Origin: Occallatibacter gabretensis | Lineage (GTDB): Bacteria; Acidobacteriota; Terriglobia; Terriglobales; Acidobacteriaceae | DNA length: 64,000 nucleotides | Reading direction: 5' to 3' | NCBI RefSeq assembly: GCF_001449115.1 | Contig: NZ_LAIJ01000010.1 | Coordinates: 310,001-374,000 of the forward strand | Part shown: positions 46,420 to 55,461 of the stretch, in pieces | Numbering within the stretch: the first letter of the stretch is position 1 | Layout of the letters: the number at the start of each line of letters is the position of its first letter | Translations under genes and position numbers: made by a program | The notes under the pieces: generated by a model | What the model saw: only the letters and a program-made list of their open reading frames with translations | Told to the model about the DNA's origin: nothing | Database searches by the model: none

Positions 46420-47826
46420 ATGAAAAAACTACCGTCGAATCTCTCAATTAGTTCGCGTCGCAAATTTATTCAACAGGTCGCTGGCACAGCGGCCGCGCTT
46501 GGCTTTCCGTCTATCGTTCCAGCCAGTGTCTTCGGCCAGTATGCGCCGTCCAAGCGCGTCAACGTCGGGGCTATCGGCGTGGGTCGCATCTCGCGTGTGC
46601 ATGACATGCCCGGCATTCTGCAGTATGACAACGCACGCATCGTCGCCGTCTGCGATCTGGATGCGCATCGCGTGGTGGAAGGGAAGCAGTTCATCAACGA
46701 TTTCTACACCAAGAAGACCGGCAAGACCTATGACGGTACCGCAGACTACGCGAATTATCACGAACTGCTTGCCAACAAGGACATTGATGCCGTGGTGATC
46801 AGCACGCCCGACCACTGGCACGCGTTGATCGCGATTGACGCTGTGCGCGCAGGCAAAGACGTCTACGTGCAGAAGCCGGCCTCGCTCACGATTTCCGAGG
46901 GCCGTGCGATGTCGAATGCTGTGCAGTCCACGGGACGCATTCTGCAGATCGGGAGCCAGCAGCGGTCCACGGTGCAGTTTCGCTACGCAGCAGAGCTTGT
47001 GCGCAACGGTCGCATCGGCGATCTGGAGCGCGTGGAGATAGGCCTGCCCGGCGACCCCGCAGGCGGCGAAAAGACTCAGATGCCGGTTCCAGCCGGCTTT
47101 AACTACGAGATGTGGCTTGGGGAAACGCCGGATGTCTACTACACAGTGGACCGCGTGCATCCGCCGCAGGGTTACAGCCGTCCGGGCTGGCTGCGCTGCC
47201 GGCAGTTCGGCGCAGGCATGATTACCGGCTGGGGCGCGCACCACGTGGACAGCGCGCACTGGGGCATGAACACGGAGTTCACAGGCCCAATCGAAATCTG
47301 GGGCGAAGCGCAGTTTCCGAAGGAAGGCCTATGGGACGTGCACGGATCTTTCAAAACTCAAGCTGTCTACGCGCCGAATGATGTGTCGTCGAAAGGCGTG
47401 CACATGACCATCAGCGGCGACTTTGCGAACGGCATCAAGTTTTACGGCAGCAAGGGCTGGATATTTGTCTCGCGCGGCAACGAGCAGGTGACTGGCTCTG
47501 ATCCGGTGAAAAAACTTGCTGACAACACGGCGCTGGCATCGAGCGATCCAGCCATCATCAAGTCCGTCATTGGCCCGGATGAGATTCACCTCTACGAGAG
47601 CAAGGAGCAGCACGGCAACTGGCTGGAGTGCGTCATCAGCCGCAGGGAACCGATTTCGCCAGCGGAGATGGGCCATCGCGCCTGCTCCACCTGCCTACTG
47701 CATGACATGGCCATGGTGCTGAATCGCAAGCTTTACTGGGACCCGGTCAAGGAGCGCTTCAAGGATGATCAGCAGGCGAACGGCATGTTGTCGCGTCCGC
47801 AGCGCTTGCCGTATGTGCTGAGCTAA
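46420..47826 (+). CDS. Gfo/Idh/MocA family oxidoreductase with Tat leader
   Basis: A 468-residue protein with leader SSRRKFIQQVAGTAAALGF. The Rossmann motif is VGAIGVGRISRVHDM, VYVQKPASLT is the common QKP form, and GWGAHHVDSAHWGM lies in the catalytic domain. GGAG is close to the ATG. It is probably co-transcribed with the preceding gene. Tat-exported members of this family may act on periplasmic glycosides. Substrate unknown. It converges with and overlaps the esterase gene by 4 nt. Confidence 0.88.
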   Translation: MKKLPSNLSISSRRKFIQQVAGTAAALGFPSIVPASVFGQYAPSKRVNVGAIGVGRISRVHDMPGILQYDNARIVAVCDLDAHRVVEGKQFINDFYTKKTGKTYDGTADYANYHELLANKDIDAVVISTPDHWHALIAIDAVRAGKDVYVQKPASLTISEGRAMSNAVQSTGRILQIGSQQRSTVQFRYAAELVRNGRIGDLERVEIGLPGDPAGGEKTQMPVPAGFNYEMWLGETPDVYYTVDRVHPPQGYSRPGWLRCRQFGAGMITGWGAHHVDSAHWGMNTEFTGPIEIWGEAQFPKEGLWDVHGSFKTQAVYAPNDVSSKGVHMTISGDFANGIKFYGSKGWIFVSRGNEQVTGSDPVKKLADNTALASSDPAIIKSVIGPDEIHLYESKEQHGNWLECVISRREPISPAEMGHRACSTCLLHDMAMVLNRKLYWDPVKERFKDDQQANGMLSRPQRLPYVLS

Positions 47827-48671
47827 CTTGCTCCAGGAAAAAGAAACTGCAGCATGGGCCGCACGCGGGTTGCCCAGCTCGCTTCATCGTGCGTGCCGCC
47901 TTCTACGCGCTCAAAGTGCATTGACTCTTCGGGAATCCATCCGTTGGCTTTGAGCCGCCGCATCAACTGCTCGGCATCGCGCAGCGTCTTGCGGCCTTCG
48001 TGGTCGCCCACATCCAGCCATACGCGCGGCTTGTCCCATATTTGCGGCGCATGCTCGTTTACGCAGCCGAGAATGCCCTTGTGCGCCCACCACACGCTCG
48101 GCGACATCACGGCCAGCTTGCCGAATACCGACGCATACTTGAGCCCAAGGTACAGCGTTACCAGCCCGCCTAAGGATGAGCCGCCCATGCCGGTCGATTC
48201 CCGGTCCGTGCGTACGCGGTATTGCGAGGCAATCCACGGCAGCAACTCGCGCGTCAGCAGCTTGCCGTACTTATCGGCCTCGCCGCCGCCGCGCTGCGCT
48301 TCGCGTTCCTGAGTGTACTCGGCCAGCCGGTGCTCGCCGGTGTTGTAAATGCCCACGATCACGAGCGGCTCTACATCGCCAGCTTCAATGGCCGCATCGG
48401 CCTGCTCGCGCACTTGCCACGTACGCCCTTCTATGAACGATGTCTTGGGATCAAACAGATTCTGCCCGTCGTGCATGTACAGCACCGGATAGCTCCGCTC
48501 AGTCTCGCGGTTGTAGCCCGGCGGCAGGTAAACAACCACGTCGCGCTCGTTTGGCAGATAGCGGCTCTTGAAGCCGTGGTGCAGCTTCAGCCGTGGGTGT
48601 GGCGTCAGTAAATCGCGTGCCAGCAGACCCTCAGCCCGCGCTCCAGCTTGCATTTCCAAACTCAGTTCCAA
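47823..48671 (-). CDS. Putative esterase (PF00756-type alpha/beta hydrolase)
   Basis: A 282-residue protein. Motifs are VVVYLPPGY and VLYMHDGQNLFD for the core sheet, GGSSLGGLVTLYLGL for the nucleophile Ser, and a His near RVEGGTHDEASW. It resembles enterochelin esterase/IroE-like proteins and has no clear signal peptide. It is divergent from a second PF00756-type gene, and both flank the ATP-grasp/GCS2 cluster. Confidence 0.83.
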   Translation of the reverse strand: MELSLEMQAGARAEGLLARDLLTPHPRLKLHHGFKSRYLPNERDVVVYLPPGYNRETERSYPVLYMHDGQNLFDPKTSFIEGRTWQVREQADAAIEAGDVEPLVIVGIYNTGEHRLAEYTQEREAQRGGGEADKYGKLLTRELLPWIASQYRVRTDRESTGMGGSSLGGLVTLYLGLKYASVFGKLAVMSPSVWWAHKGILGCVNEHAPQIWDKPRVWLDVGDHEGRKTLRDAEQLMRRLKANGWIPEESMHFERVEGGTHDEASWATRVRPMLQFLFPGAS

Positions 48672-48852
48672 AATTCGTTGTTACCAATCCTGATTTCGAA
48701 TGTAGTGCCGCGGACACCGGTGAGAGGTCTCCGAAGCCATCCTGTGCGCAACTGCCGGCGCCGAAGGCGCAGTTCGCCGTACGCGCAGTACCCTGTTACA
48801 GTAGCAAGAATCGGACGCTTCTCCAACCTTCTTCAGGGGCCATTTAAAAAAG

Positions 48853-49563
48853 ATGAATCGCGAATATCATCAATGGCACTCGCCTCGGCTTGGCCGCTCC
48901 ATGGAACTGCTCGTCTTCGGGCATACCGGCCTGCCTGTCGTCGTCTTCCCCACATCGGGCGGCCGCTTCTTTGAGTTTGAAGATCGCGGCATGATCGGCG
49001 CGCTTGCCGACCGCATCAACGGCGGCCATCTGCAGGTCTATTGCGTTGACTCCATTGACCACGAAAGCTGGTACAACAGGCGCGTCTCGCCCCGCTGGCG
49101 CGTTGCCCGCCACGCGCAGTTTGACGACTACCTCATTCACGAGGTGGTGCCGCTGATCCGGCAGAAGAACCGCAACCCGCATCTTGTCTCACTGGGCTGC
49201 AGCTTTGGCGGCTACCATGCGCTCAACGTGGCTCTGCGCCATCCGGATGTTTTTACCGGCATGCTCTCCATGTCCGGCGCATTCGATCTGGCAAACTTCC
49301 TCGACGGCTACCATGATCAGGATGTGTATTTCAATCAGCCAACGCAGTTTCTGCCGAGTCTCGGCGATCCCTGGTTTCTTGAGCGCTATCGCCGCAATAC
49401 ATGGGTCTTCGGCACCGGCTGGGACGACCAGTGTCTTGGCCAGAACCAGAACATGGATCGCATCTTCAACGACAAGGGCATTCCGCACAAGCTATTTGTC
49501 TGGGACACGTGGAACTCGCACGACTGGCCCACATGGCAGCAGATGCTGCGCGAGTACTTGTAA
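48853..49563 (+). CDS. Putative esterase (PF00756-type), cytoplasmic
   Basis: A 236-residue protein with VVVFPTSGGRFFEFEDRGMI near the N-terminus, GCSFGGYHALNVAL with the nucleophile Ser, and a C-terminal WNSHDWPTWQ with the likely His. It has no signal peptide. It is followed closely (18 nt) by a DinB-like gene. I recall such esterases near ATP-grasp and GCS2 ligases in other genomes, but cannot verify this here. Confidence 0.83.
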   Translation: MNREYHQWHSPRLGRSMELLVFGHTGLPVVVFPTSGGRFFEFEDRGMIGALADRINGGHLQVYCVDSIDHESWYNRRVSPRWRVARHAQFDDYLIHEVVPLIRQKNRNPHLVSLGCSFGGYHALNVALRHPDVFTGMLSMSGAFDLANFLDGYHDQDVYFNQPTQFLPSLGDPWFLERYRRNTWVFGTGWDDQCLGQNQNMDRIFNDKGIPHKLFVWDTWNSHDWPTWQQMLREYL

Positions 49564-49581
49564 GACAACCGGAGGCAAGCG

Positions 49582-50070
49582 ATGAGCGCACAGAATCCTT
49601 ACGAGAAGTTTCTTGATGGACGGCCGGTGGAGCGGATTCTTGAGCTCACCCCCAATAAAGTCGCAATTTGTCTCGCTGAGATCGGAGCCGACAAGTCCAC
49701 TGTGCAGCCTGCGCCCGGCAAGTGGTCTCCCGCAGAAATTGTCGCCCACCTTGCAGATTGCGAGCTTGTCTTTGGGTTCCGTCTGCGGCAGACATTAGCG
49801 GAAGATCATCCCATCGTTCAGCCTTTCGATCAGGACAAGTGGGCTGCAACGTACTCCGGTATCTCGGCCGGCGAAGCGCACCGCGTATTCAGCTCTATCA
49901 GGAACTGGAATCTCCATCTCATCGCAAATGCTCTGCCTGCTGCTGCGTCACGACCTGTTTCGCATCCGGAGCGCGGCGCCATGACTTTCCTGACGATTGT
50001 TGAGACCATGGCTGGGCACGACCTGAATCATCTTGTCCAGCTTGAGCGCATCGCTGCGCAGTTCGCATAA
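49582..50070 (+). CDS. DinB-family protein
   Basis: A 162-residue four-helix protein. The metal-binding histidines are in AHLADCEL and AGHDLNHL. Members include thiol-transferases that use bacillithiol or mycothiol and metal-binding hydrolases. Given the YpdA-type gene elsewhere in the window a thiol role is possible, but this is inference. GGAGG lies 8 nt before the ATG. Confidence 0.82.
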   Translation: MSAQNPYEKFLDGRPVERILELTPNKVAICLAEIGADKSTVQPAPGKWSPAEIVAHLADCELVFGFRLRQTLAEDHPIVQPFDQDKWAATYSGISAGEAHRVFSSIRNWNLHLIANALPAAASRPVSHPERGAMTFLTIVETMAGHDLNHLVQLERIAAQFA

Positions 50071-50175
50071 GTTGGACTCTCATTCAGCAAAAAGATTTTC
50101 CTCTCACGCGCTGGAACCATTTTTCACCGGACGGTGTCCAACTCAGCAGCGATAACTGCTGTATTGGAGGACCCC

Positions 50176-52404
50176 GTGAATCGTGGTTTTGCCTTAGTGT
50201 GCCTTGCTTCGCTCCTGACCAACCTCTACGCTGAACCTGCTCCGAAACCTGCTCCAAAGACTGCTCCCGCCGCATCCGACTCCTCCTCATCCGCCAGCGC
50301 AAACGTGATCAGGGACCTGCCCGTTCGCCGCGTTGTGCTTTACAAAAATGGCGTCGGCTATTTTGAGCACGCGGGCTCTGTCACCGGAAATCAGCGCGTC
50401 GGCATCGACTTCACCTCGTCGCAATTGAACGACGTGCTGCAGTCGCTTACTGTGCTTGATGAAGGCGGTGGGCGTATCGCGGGCGTGAATTACAACTCCA
50501 CCACGCCCATCGCCGAGCAGTTGCGGACTTTGGCTCTTGGCCTCATGGAGTTTCCGCCCACGCTTGCCATCTACCAGGCTCTTCGCGGCCAACATGTTGA
50601 GGTCAGTGGATCTGGCGCGCCCATCAGTGGACGAATTGTCAACATTGAGTTCCGCACGATGACGGATAAGAACGGCGCTTCGACAAACGATCACTACTTT
50701 CTTATCGTTGCCACCGATGCAGGAGCATTGCGCACCGCGGACCTGACAGATGCTGTATCGGTTCGCATGACCGATACCGGGCTGCAGAAGCAGTTTGCAA
50801 GCTATCTTGAGACGATTGCTTCCGGGCAGAATCGCCAGGTGCGTCATCTTACTCTCAGCGCGCTTGGGCAAGGGCAACGCCAGCTCCGCGTCAGCTACAT
50901 CAGTGAGGTTCCCATCTGGAAATCTACCTACCGCATTGTCTTCCCACATGCGGAAGGCGACGCCACCATTCAGGGATGGGCTGTCGTCGATAACACTGTC
51001 GGCTCCGACTGGGAGAATGTCCAGCTTTCGCTCGTGGCCGGCGCGCCGCAAAGTTTCATTCAGCCGCTCTCGCAGCCGCTGTATACACATCGTCCCGAGA
51101 TTCCTATTGCTGTCAACGCGCAGACCGTCCCGCAGACGCATGATGCGGCGGAGATCATAAATGCGCCATTGGCTGGGCGCGATGTCAGCCAACTGGCAAA
51201 GATGGCACCTGGGGCTGCTTCACAAACAGTCATGGTCAACGCCGGGTCAATGGACGCATTGGAAGCCCGCGGCACCGGCTCCGGCGGAGGTATTGGCTCT
51301 GGCAACGGCAATGGTTACGGCGCAGGTGTCGGCGGCAATTTCGGCGGGGGGATCGAGCACATTGGCGGAGTTTTTCGCGCTTCGGACGCGTTTGATTCCG
51401 GCAGCGTTTCTACCAACGCCTTCGATGATTTTTTCGCTTACGCACTCACACAGCCCGTCACTATTCGCAAGAATGAGTCTGCCATGGTGCCCATTCTGCA
51501 GGAGCAGCTTCCCGCCGAGCATGTCACCCTCTGGTCTGAGCGTGAGAGAGCGCCGCTGCGTGCTGTCTGGCTCAACAACACATCGAAGCTCACGCTTGAC
51601 TCGGGCAGCTTCTCCATCTTTGAAGGCGGCGAGTTCGCCGGTGAAGGTCTGCTCGACCCCATCCATCCCGGCGAAAAGCGTCTGCTCTCTTACGCTGTCG
51701 ATCAGGCGGTGAAGATTCGCCGCGTGAACGGCACCAACACGAGCACCCTGCACCATATCGCCATGCGCAAGGGTGTCATCGTGGAGTCCTCTACCTTGCT
51801 CATGGATTCCAACTACACTGTCGCGAACGGCGCAGATGAGCCGCGCACCGTCATCATCGAGCATCAGCGCTATCCCAACGCCGATCTCAAATCAGATCTT
51901 GCTCCCGCTGAAACCACCGCTTCCGGTTATCGCTTCCGCGTCGTCGTGCAACCGCATCAGACGGCCACTCTTCACGTAGGCGAAAGCGCCAAACTCAACG
52001 AAAGTGTCTACATCAGCCAGCAGAACAACTTCCGTTCGGATTATCTTGTGAATGCCAGCAAGTACTCGCCTGATCTCGAGCAGAAGCTTCGTCCGCTCAT
52101 CGATGCCGAAACCGCCGTCAGCGATCTCAATGCAAAAATCGTTGCGCTCCAGCAAAAGGAAAAAACTCTCGCTGACGATGAAGCCCGCGCGCGAGAGAAC
52201 GTTACCGCGCTCAAGGGCAATGAGGCCGCCAAGCGTTTCGTCGATGAACTCACTCGCGCAGAGGACGCGCTGCAGCAGGCGCGCCAGCAGCGTGAATTGC
52301 TCGAAAAAGATCGCGAAGCCGCGCAGGCGCACCTGGACGAGCTCATCGCACAGATATCCTTCGACTCCGACCTCTCAGTTACTACGCAGAGTACAACCCG
52401 GTAG
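50176..52404 (+). CDS. DUF4139 domain protein with unusual insertion
   Basis: A 742-residue protein with a leader ending near LYAEPAP. An N-terminal domain (RRVVLYKNGVGYFEHAG) and the DUF4139 core are clear. The C-terminal part (AVWLNNTSKLTLDSG, EGGEFAGEGLLDPIHPGEK) ends in a coiled coil (about 645-730). An insertion at about 312-407 has NAPLAGRDVSQLAKMAPG followed by a Gly-rich run. The GTG at 50176 has GGAGG 5 nt upstream; the frame opens at 50134. Function unknown. Confidence 0.78.
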   Translation: MNRGFALVCLASLLTNLYAEPAPKPAPKTAPAASDSSSSASANVIRDLPVRRVVLYKNGVGYFEHAGSVTGNQRVGIDFTSSQLNDVLQSLTVLDEGGGRIAGVNYNSTTPIAEQLRTLALGLMEFPPTLAIYQALRGQHVEVSGSGAPISGRIVNIEFRTMTDKNGASTNDHYFLIVATDAGALRTADLTDAVSVRMTDTGLQKQFASYLETIASGQNRQVRHLTLSALGQGQRQLRVSYISEVPIWKSTYRIVFPHAEGDATIQGWAVVDNTVGSDWENVQLSLVAGAPQSFIQPLSQPLYTHRPEIPIAVNAQTVPQTHDAAEIINAPLAGRDVSQLAKMAPGAASQTVMVNAGSMDALEARGTGSGGGIGSGNGNGYGAGVGGNFGGGIEHIGGVFRASDAFDSGSVSTNAFDDFFAYALTQPVTIRKNESAMVPILQEQLPAEHVTLWSERERAPLRAVWLNNTSKLTLDSGSFSIFEGGEFAGEGLLDPIHPGEKRLLSYAVDQAVKIRRVNGTNTSTLHHIAMRKGVIVESSTLLMDSNYTVANGADEPRTVIIEHQRYPNADLKSDLAPAETTASGYRFRVVVQPHQTATLHVGESAKLNESVYISQQNNFRSDYLVNASKYSPDLEQKLRPLIDAETAVSDLNAKIVALQQKEKTLADDEARARENVTALKGNEAAKRFVDELTRAEDALQQARQQRELLEKDREAAQAHLDELIAQISFDSDLSVTTQSTTR

Positions 52405-52500
52405 GAGGGCCGGTGGCGCTTCCTGTGTTTGCCGTAAACTGACTATATACGGGCAGTATTTTGCATGCCGCTCCGCACTACATATAGGAGGCAATTAGGG

Positions 52501-53568
52501 ATGAAGAAAATCGGCGTACTCTTCGGTATGGAAAACAGCTTCCCCGGCGCGCTTGTGGAGCACATCAACGCGCGCAATGTTGAGGGAATTCACGCAGAGT
52601 TCGTTGAAACCGGCGCCGTGCACATGAATAAGGCGCCGCAGTATGCCGTCATCGTGGACCGCATCTCGCACGACATCCCTTTCTATCGGGCCTTTCTCAA
52701 GCATGCTGCCATCAACGGCACTGTTATCATCAACAATCCCTTCTGGTGGTCGGCAGACGACAAGTTTTTCAACTACACGCTTGCGGAAAAGCTCGGCGTC
52801 GCCGTTCCGCCCACCGTCATTCTGCCGCACAAAAAGCATCCCAAAGGCACTACAGACCGGTCGATGCGCAACCTTGAATATCCGCTCAACTGGGAATCAG
52901 TCTTCGAATACGTTGGCCTGCACGGCTTTATGAAGCCCGTGGATGGCGGCGGCTGGCGTGACGTGTATCACATTCACAACCGCGAAGAATTCTTCGCGGC
53001 CTTCGATCAATCGCACGAGCTATGCATGCTGTACCAGAAGGCCGTCGATTTCAATGAATACTTCCGCTGCTACGTTGTCGGCCAGAAGAAGGTCCACATC
53101 ATGCCGTACGATCCGCGGCGCGCGCACCATGAGCGCTACATCCAGGATCCGCCGGCCTATGACAAGAAGCTTCTCAAGCGCGTGGAGCAGGATGCGCTCA
53201 AGCTCTGCCGCGCGCTGGGCTATGACCTGAATACCGTTGAGTTTGCCGTCGAAAATGGCATTCCCTACGCCATCGACTTCATGAACCCTGCTCCGGACGC
53301 CGATCTGCACTCCGTCGGCCAGGCCAGCTTCGACTGGATTGTGAAGGAAGTTGCGGACCTCGCGATCGCCAAGGCGAAGCTCGCTCCCGAGCACCTCAAT
53401 CTCAAGTGGTCTGCGTTTCTCGGTGCTGAGCCCGAGCCTGTGAAGAAGTCCGCTCCAAAGAAGCCGGCAAAGAAGGCTGCGAAGAAGGTCGAGAAGAAGA
53501 CGGAAAAGAAATCTGCGACGAAGAAGGCCGCACCCACTCCTGAAACAGGAAACACGCCTACTGCATAA
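52501..53568 (+). CDS. ATP-grasp amide ligase-like protein with Lys-rich tail
   Basis: A 355-residue protein. The N-terminal substrate domain (MKKIGVLFGMENSFP) is followed by an ATP-grasp fold (FMKPVDGGGWRDVY as the nucleotide loop, QKAVDFNEYFRCYV, VEFAVENGIPYAIDFMNPAP as the metal site). It is of the RimK type (COG0189-like). A basic tail from about residue 310 (KKSAPKKPAKKAAKK) looks like a histone-H1-type extension. AGGAGG lies 9 nt before the ATG. It likely forms an amide or peptide bond; the substrate is unknown. Confidence 0.85.
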   Translation: MKKIGVLFGMENSFPGALVEHINARNVEGIHAEFVETGAVHMNKAPQYAVIVDRISHDIPFYRAFLKHAAINGTVIINNPFWWSADDKFFNYTLAEKLGVAVPPTVILPHKKHPKGTTDRSMRNLEYPLNWESVFEYVGLHGFMKPVDGGGWRDVYHIHNREEFFAAFDQSHELCMLYQKAVDFNEYFRCYVVGQKKVHIMPYDPRRAHHERYIQDPPAYDKKLLKRVEQDALKLCRALGYDLNTVEFAVENGIPYAIDFMNPAPDADLHSVGQASFDWIVKEVADLAIAKAKLAPEHLNLKWSAFLGAEPEPVKKSAPKKPAKKAAKKVEKKTEKKSATKKAAPTPETGNTPTA

Positions 53569-53627
53569 TTGAATCTTCCTGCGGATTCTATTTCCGCAGG
53601 AAGTATTGATCTGCTAGATTTTTCTGC

Positions 53628-54116
53628 ATGAAAATCAGTAGTTTACTCGCTCGCCCGTTCGCTCTGTGGGAATTGGCTTTTGCCAAAGGCGCATTATATG
53701 GCGGATGTTGTCTTTTTTTAGTAGGAATTGGCTTTGGGGTTTACACACGCATTTTTATTGCACAAAGCATTGCTACAACCGGCAAAGTGATTCGCCTCGA
53801 AGCGCAAACCGATTCGGAAAATCACACTGTAAATTATGCTCCCGTTTTTTCCTTCGTTGCAGAAGATGGAAAGAACTATACCGTTCACGCTTCAGCTGCT
53901 TCCAATCCTCCTGAGTTTGAAGAAGGACAAGGCGTGAACGTGCGCTATATTCCATCCAATCCGATGCGCGCCAGTATCGATTCGGGCACACAACTGTGGC
54001 TCAACTCACTGGTATTCGGCGTCGTCGGGGCCGTGTTCGCACTCATTGGATATTTGCTCCTGCGTCATATGCAGAGGCACCGAAATAGAGTGGTGCAGGA
54101 CGTACCGATTTCGTAG
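53628..54116 (+). CDS. DUF3592 membrane protein
   Basis: A 162-residue protein with helices at about 22-42 and 128-150. A small soluble domain lies between (TGKVIRLEAQ, YAPVFSFVAEDGKNYTVHAS, VRYIPSNPMRASID). The pattern matches DUF3592. Function unknown. It lies between the ATP-grasp and GCS2 genes. Confidence 0.8.
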   Translation: MKISSLLARPFALWELAFAKGALYGGCCLFLVGIGFGVYTRIFIAQSIATTGKVIRLEAQTDSENHTVNYAPVFSFVAEDGKNYTVHASAASNPPEFEEGQGVNVRYIPSNPMRASIDSGTQLWLNSLVFGVVGAVFALIGYLLLRHMQRHRNRVVQDVPIS

Positions 54117-54191
54117 ACACAGCGGATATTTCGCTACCATCCCGTACAATACCCGCAAGCTGTACTCCGTTTTCCCAGATCAGGAGCACTA

Positions 54192-55298
54192 ATGCGGCCA
54201 TCCTTCTCGCTCGGCATCGAAGAAGAGTACCAGACCATCGACCCGGTCACGCGCGACCTTCGTTCGCACATTGAAACCGAGATGCTCGCCGTGGGCAAGC
54301 TGCGCCTGCAGGAGCGCGTCAAGGCCGAAATGCACACGTCTGTGGTCGAAGTGGGCACGCGCGTATGCCGCAATATCACTGAGGCCAAGGAAGACATCTA
54401 CGATCTCCGTCGCCAGATGATTCGCCTTGCCGATGAGCACAAGCTGAAACTCGTTGCCGGCGCTACCCACCCTTTTGCTGACTGGCGCACGCAGCAGATT
54501 TATCCTGACCCACGCTACCATCAGGTTGTCAAAGAACTGCAACTGGCCGCGCGCGCAAATCTCATCTTCGGTTTGCACGTTCACGTGGGCATCGAAGATC
54601 GCGAAGCCGCCATCCAAATCATGAACTCGATGCGCTATTTTCTCCCGCACATCATGGCGCTTGCTACCAATTCGCCCTTCTGGCTGGGCCTGAACACTGG
54701 CTACAAGGGCTACCGTGCCAAGGTCTTTGAGAACTTTCCGCGCACCGGCATCCCGGATGCTTTTCAAAGCTACAGCGAGTTCGAGAACTACGTCAATCTG
54801 CTGATCCGGACCAACTGCATCGACAACGCCAAGAAGATCTGGTGGGACATCCGGCCGCATCCGTTCTTCAACACCGTTGAAGTCCGCGCCTGCGACATCC
54901 CACTCCGCGCCGAAGAGACCGTCGCCATCGCCGCACTCATCCAGGCCACCGCTGCCTATCTCTACCAGCTCCATGAGTCCAACCTGGATTACCGTCACTA
55001 CGCGCGGCCTCTGCTGATGGAGAACAAATTCCGTGCCGTACGCTACGGCCTGGAGGGTAAGCTCATCGATTTCGGCAAGCAGACCGAAGTTCCCGAGCGC
55101 GAGCTTCTTGAAGAGTATCTTGCGCTTATCGATCCTGTTGTAGATGAGCTCGATAGCCGCTGGGCCATTGAAGGCATTCGAAAAATCATGGAGACAGGCA
55201 CCGGCGCTGATCGCCAGCTCAAGGTCTTTGAGGAAACGAAAGGCGACCTCAAGGCCGTCGTCGATTACATGGCGCAGGAGACCGCGGAAGGGCTGTGA
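54192..55298 (+). CDS. GCS2-type carboxylate-amine ligase (YbdK family)
   Basis: A 368-residue protein. SFSLGIEEEYQTIDP at the start carries the metal-binding Glu cluster, LIFGLHVHVGIED is the active-site strand, and SPFWLGLNTGYKGYR follows. The family makes gamma-glutamylcysteine or other carboxylate-amine products. GAGCAC stands before the ATG with GGAG. Together with the ATP-grasp protein it suggests a two-ligase pathway. Confidence 0.9.
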   Translation: MRPSFSLGIEEEYQTIDPVTRDLRSHIETEMLAVGKLRLQERVKAEMHTSVVEVGTRVCRNITEAKEDIYDLRRQMIRLADEHKLKLVAGATHPFADWRTQQIYPDPRYHQVVKELQLAARANLIFGLHVHVGIEDREAAIQIMNSMRYFLPHIMALATNSPFWLGLNTGYKGYRAKVFENFPRTGIPDAFQSYSEFENYVNLLIRTNCIDNAKKIWWDIRPHPFFNTVEVRACDIPLRAEETVAIAALIQATAAYLYQLHESNLDYRHYARPLLMENKFRAVRYGLEGKLIDFGKQTEVPERELLEEYLALIDPVVDELDSRWAIEGIRKIMETGTGADRQLKVFEETKGDLKAVVDYMAQETAEGL

Positions 55299-55461
55299 TC
55301 ACAGCCAAAGCAGTATGGATAGATGTGCCTGTAATAGCACTAAATTTCGCCGGAATGATGCCGAAGGTGCAGCCGGTCCAGCTGCGGATGGTTCCATTTC
55401 GTTGAATTTCCCGTTAATCTGAATAAATACGCATCCAGCAAGGAGCAACATCGTACAACGC

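Noticed and set aside
46444-47259. Minus-strand frame of 271 codons opposite the second Gfo/Idh/MocA gene
   Set aside because: Antisense to a clear oxidoreductase with leader and Rossmann motif.
54189-54998. Minus-strand frame of 269 codons opposite the GCS2 gene
   Set aside because: The plus strand encodes a full YbdK-type protein with family motifs; the antisense product resembles nothing known.
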